A DNA stretch of 25,307 nt. Source: Muribaculaceae bacterium (GTDB taxonomy: Bacteria; Bacteroidota; Bacteroidia; Bacteroidales; Muribaculaceae). The position numbers and the translations under genes are program-made. Shown here in pieces: positions 23,129 through 25,307 of the stretch. Each line of letters starts with the position of its first letter. The first letter of the stretch is position 1. The stretch is from the NCBI GenBank assembly GCA_009775355.1, contig VSPN01000040.1, positions 1 through 25,307 of the forward strand, in the 5' to 3' direction. Below the pieces are notes generated by a model. The model did no database searches. It was not told the origin of the DNA and saw only the letters and a program-made list of their open reading frames with translations.

Positions 23129-24562
23129 ATGCCGACACTGACGAGCCATAACGCAACCGTCCGGGGCATTCCGGTGAATATGGCCACCATGCGGCTGACA
23201 CCCCGGCACTACTGGATTGTCGGGGTGTCGTCGCTCGGTCAGTTCATAGGTACGGCCGTGGCGACGATCGCCGGGATCATAATACCGATGCTCAACATCG
23301 TGCTCCATCCCGGACTGTCAAGTCTGATGCAGGGAGTGATCGGGTCGATCGATCTTGCCGGAATATGCGTCGGTTCTATAGTATTCGGCAAACTGAGCGA
23401 CCGCTACGGCTACCTGCCGTTTTTCCGGCTGTGCCCGGTGCTGATAGCCGTGTCGGCGGCTGCCGCAGCCCTTCTGCCATGCACGGCGTCGCTCACCGTC
23501 GCGCTCTTCCTTGTCGGTGTAGGGATCGGCGGGGAATACAGTCTCGACTCCGATTATGTGACCGATCTGATGCCCGACCGCTACAAGTCGCTTATGGTCG
23601 GCGTGACAAAGACGGCAAGCGCGGCCGGCAACATCGTGGCGGCAGCCATAGGCTTCTGGATGCTGATTTCATGGAAAGACGCCGCCATGTGGCCCCGGCT
23701 CATGTGGGTCATAAGCATCACGGGCGTCGTGATGCTGCTGCTGCGGATCAGGTTTTACGAAAGCCCGGGGTGGCTGCTGTCGAAAGGGCGCAAGGCTGAA
23801 GCCGAAGAGGCGGCCAGAAAGTTTCTCGGAGCAGACGTCTATATCGAAGCATCGGAGACGGCGTCAGAAGAACCGGGGGCGACTGGCGCAGCGGCGTTGA
23901 AGCCGGCGGCGGCATCGGAAAACCGGATCGGACTCTTCAGGTTTATCGTCAGCAACTGGAAGAAGGTTGTGCTGAGCGGCATCCCCTGGGCCTGCGAGGG
24001 ACTGGGCGTCTACGGCATCGGCGTGTTCCTGCCGATACTCGTCATGGCGCTCGGGCTTGAACCCGTTGCAGCCGACGAGACTCCGGTGCTTCATGTGGCG
24101 GACTCGGTGGAGGTGACTCTCTACATCAGCTGCATAATGCTGCCCGGCTTCATAGCGGGTCTGATACTGATCAACAAGGGGCGACGCCTGACCGCGATAC
24201 AGACGTGGGGATTCCTGCTCTGCGCCATCGCGCTGGCGATACTTATGCCGGCCTACCATGAGCACTGGAACAAATGGATAGCAATCGGCGCGTTCATGAT
24301 GTTCGAGTTCTTTCTCAACATGGGCCCGCACCTTATCACCTACGTGCTCCCCCCCAAGATATATGCCGTGGCCGAGCGGGGGCAGGGAGTGGGTATAGCC
24401 GCCGCCATAGGCAAGATCGGAGCTGTAGCGGGAGTCTTTCTTATACCTGTTCTTCTTCACGCCGGCGGCGCGATTCTTGTTCTCGGGGTCTGCACCGGCG
24501 TGATGGCTGTCGGCGCGGCAGTCACGTTCCTGTTCCGCGACTCGGCGGCAAGCCGGATATGA
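23129..24562 (+). CDS. Major facilitator superfamily transporter
   Basis: A 477-aa protein with about 12 membrane helices. Motif A between helices 2 and 3 is G87KLSDRYGYLPFFR, and the sugar/metabolite-porter block GVGIGGEYSLDSDYVTDLMPDRYKS is near 130-155. The central cytoplasmic loop (about 225-270) is long and alanine/glutamate-rich. This resembles sugar- or organic-acid-type MFS proteins; the substrate cannot be read from sequence. It starts 5 bp after the urea transporter stop, so a link to urea or nitrogen metabolites is plausible but inferred. The ATG at 23129 is accepted; a later ATG at 23180 is possible. Confidence 0.82.
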   Translation: MPTLTSHNATVRGIPVNMATMRLTPRHYWIVGVSSLGQFIGTAVATIAGIIIPMLNIVLHPGLSSLMQGVIGSIDLAGICVGSIVFGKLSDRYGYLPFFRLCPVLIAVSAAAAALLPCTASLTVALFLVGVGIGGEYSLDSDYVTDLMPDRYKSLMVGVTKTASAAGNIVAAAIGFWMLISWKDAAMWPRLMWVISITGVVMLLLRIRFYESPGWLLSKGRKAEAEEAARKFLGADVYIEASETASEEPGATGAAALKPAAASENRIGLFRFIVSNWKKVVLSGIPWACEGLGVYGIGVFLPILVMALGLEPVAADETPVLHVADSVEVTLYISCIMLPGFIAGLILINKGRRLTAIQTWGFLLCAIALAILMPAYHEHWNKWIAIGAFMMFEFFLNMGPHLITYVLPPKIYAVAERGQGVGIAAAIGKIGAVAGVFLIPVLLHAGGAILVLGVCTGVMAVGAAVTFLFRDSAASRI

Positions 24563-24587
24563 CCGGGGCTGATCAAGGGTATCCCTG

Positions 24588-24673
24588 AATTTTACCGATA
24601 TGAGTAAAATTTAGAGAAGAGAGGTGAACCGGATGCAGGTCCGCAGTGTTGATATGTCGTTAACCGACACATC
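24588..24673. promoter_or_regulatory. Two inverted repeats upstream of the small winged-helix gene
   Basis: AATTTTAC (24588-24595) / GTAAAATT (24604-24611) is a perfect 8-bp inverted repeat. GATATGTCG (24651-24659) / CGACACATC (24665-24673) is a 9-bp one with one mismatch. They could be operators for the downstream DNA-binding-like protein, or hairpins in its leader. Neither is followed by a T-run. Confidence 0.35.
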
Positions 24674-24688
24674 GGACATAAAACTGAC

Positions 24689-24886
24689 ATGGACTCAATC
24701 ATCACCAACAGCAACACGCTTTCAAGCCGGATGCGATCCGGTTGCAGATACACATTTAACGAACTGCTCAAGATCTGCGGCTTTACCGACACGCAACTAT
24801 GCTTCGCGATCCTCCGCCTGCTGAAGGATGGCAAAATCGACCAATACCGCGACGGTCGCGTCGTGTACGAGCTCACAGGCGCCTGA
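24689..24886 (+). CDS. Small winged-helix-like protein
   Basis: A 65-aa ORF. Residues 20-63 (RYTFNELLKICGFTDTQLCFAILRLLKDGKIDQYRDGRVVYEL) have the helix-turn-helix-wing layout of a minimal winged helix: a first helix FNELLKIC, a turn GFTDT, a recognition helix QLCFAILRLLKDG, and a wing ending in VVYEL. No exact family was recognised. It would act as a small transcriptional regulator or DNA-binding accessory. It is followed by a strong terminator, and two inverted repeats lie upstream, which fits autoregulation. Distance and direction would also allow read-through from the MFS gene. Confidence 0.55.
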   Translation: MDSIITNSNTLSSRMRSGCRYTFNELLKICGFTDTQLCFAILRLLKDGKIDQYRDGRVVYELTGA

Positions 24887-24947
24887 CCAGACTTCGGCCG
24901 TCTGACAGTACGTCTGACAATACAATAAAACATTTGAAAAACGACCA

Positions 24948-24983
24948 AGCCGTCGGGATAGTGCTTGCACTCTCCCGACGGCT
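24948..24983 (+). terminator. Strong terminator after the winged-helix gene
   Basis: An outer 11-bp stem AGCCGTCGGGA / TCCCGACGGCT, one t-c mismatch, then an inner 5-bp stem AGTGC / GCACT over TT; GATTTTTAAC follows. One of the strongest terminators in the window. Confidence 0.85.
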
Positions 24984-25202
24984 GATTTTTAACGACAAAC
25001 CGCATTCGTATGCGAAACATGAAACGCTCCCGACTCCCCAACTCGCCCATATCCCGTTTTCAATATTCTTACGCTAATAAAACTTAGGTTTTTCGACATG
25101 TTGCATTGTCACATCAAAAATAATCTGTAATTTTGTTTATCGGCACAAGTTCGGAAGAATCCCGGCTGACTTGATGATTGCATGTTCACAATATAGAATC
25201 GG

Positions 25203-25210
25203 TATATTTG
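25203..25210 (+). promoter_or_regulatory. -7 box near the right edge
   Basis: TATATTTG with TTG at 25178-25180 upstream. The gene it serves would lie beyond the window. Confidence 0.4.
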
Positions 25211-25275
25211 CAGTGTGACAAGCAATTATTTTTTTATTACTGTCCGCTAAACTTTTTTTGAGCGATTGAAAAATT

Positions 25276-25306
25276 AGGGCTGACACCTATTGCAGGAGTC
25301 AGCTCT
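25276..25306. repeat. Hairpin at the right edge, possible insertion-sequence leader
   Basis: AGGGCTGACACC / GGAGTCAGCTCT pair over 12 positions (one A-A mismatch, one G-T) with a 7-nt loop. It follows ACTGTCCGCTAAAC at about 25238-25251, which is reminiscent of Bacteroidetes insertion-sequence ends. The element itself is not in view. Confidence 0.3.
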
Positions 25307-25307
25307 A

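Larger units (their letters stand above)
24887..25307. other. Noncoding right end with terminator, promoters and possible IS end
   Basis: After the terminator at 24948-24983 no gene is seen. Two Bacteroidetes-like -7 boxes face right: TAATTTTG (25128-25135) and TATATTTG (25203-25210). The final 70 bp hold ACTGTCCGCTAAAC and an imperfect 12-bp hairpin, which could be the start of a mobile element whose gene lies outside the window. Confidence 0.5.

Noticed and set aside
22599..23201. 200-codon minus-strand ORF over the urea transporter
   Set aside because: It is a shadow of the transporter gene, rich in His, Arg and Glu as expected from antisense of membrane codons.
24592..25050. 152-codon minus-strand ORF at the right end
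   Set aside because: It runs through a strong terminator and the inverted repeats and lacks any recognised motif.
1..25307. CRISPR array
   Set aside because: No regularly spaced repeat series was seen; the only tandem repeats are the 12-bp and 21-bp duplications.

Overview
The window looks like a chromosomal stretch of a Bacteroidales gut bacterium, plausibly Muribaculaceae-like. The clues are promoters of the Bacteroidetes type (TAnnTTTG at -7, often with TTTG 19 nt upstream), lipoproteins with acidic residues right after the lipidated cysteine, DUF4491 and C10-peptidase genes, a Bacteroidales-type malate dehydrogenase and a two-subunit methylmalonyl-CoA mutase. No rRNA, tRNA or CRISPR array was seen.

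Region 1 (1-3.67 kb) is an AT-richer, eroded mobile-element zone. It holds a DUF6088/AbiEi-like antitoxin gene whose 3' end runs into a reversed terminase fragment, a ClpP-like phage protease with a tiny two-helix membrane ORF overlapping its 3' end, a DUF3800 gene, a promoter-to-terminator unit that looks like a small RNA, and an ardA antirestriction gene broken by one in-frame stop. Region 2 (3.7-5.9 kb) starts with a promoter-driven, hairpin-rich noncoding segment, followed by an outer-membrane beta-barrel gene and two surface lipoproteins.

Region 3 (5.9-10.1 kb) is the mutA-mutB operon on the minus strand, for succinyl-CoA/methylmalonyl-CoA interconversion in the succinate-propionate route. 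Region 4 (10.1-12.5 kb) carries a second copy of the structured element seen at 3.73 kb, then a minus-strand remnant operon: RelE/HigB-like protein, XRE antitoxin-like protein, and an EcoRI-type adenine methyltransferase fused in frame to the catalytic end of a tyrosine integrase. This remnant abuts a C10 (streptopain-like) protease gene that has lost its 5' end.

Region 5 (14.5-25.3 kb) is mostly ordinary core: ftsE-like ATPase, radA, mdh, a lipoprotein, an M48 metalloprotease, DUF4491, an SPFH protein convergent with a K+-channel-like protein carrying an unusual filter (TTVGSN), a urea transporter with an MFS transporter in one operon, and a small winged-helix-like protein. The last 120 bp may be the end of an insertion sequence.

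The most interesting signals are the two-copy structured element with compensating base changes in a promoter-proximal stem, the candidate small RNA at 2.95-3.06 kb whose 5' end could pair with its own terminator, and the methyltransferase-integrase chimera.
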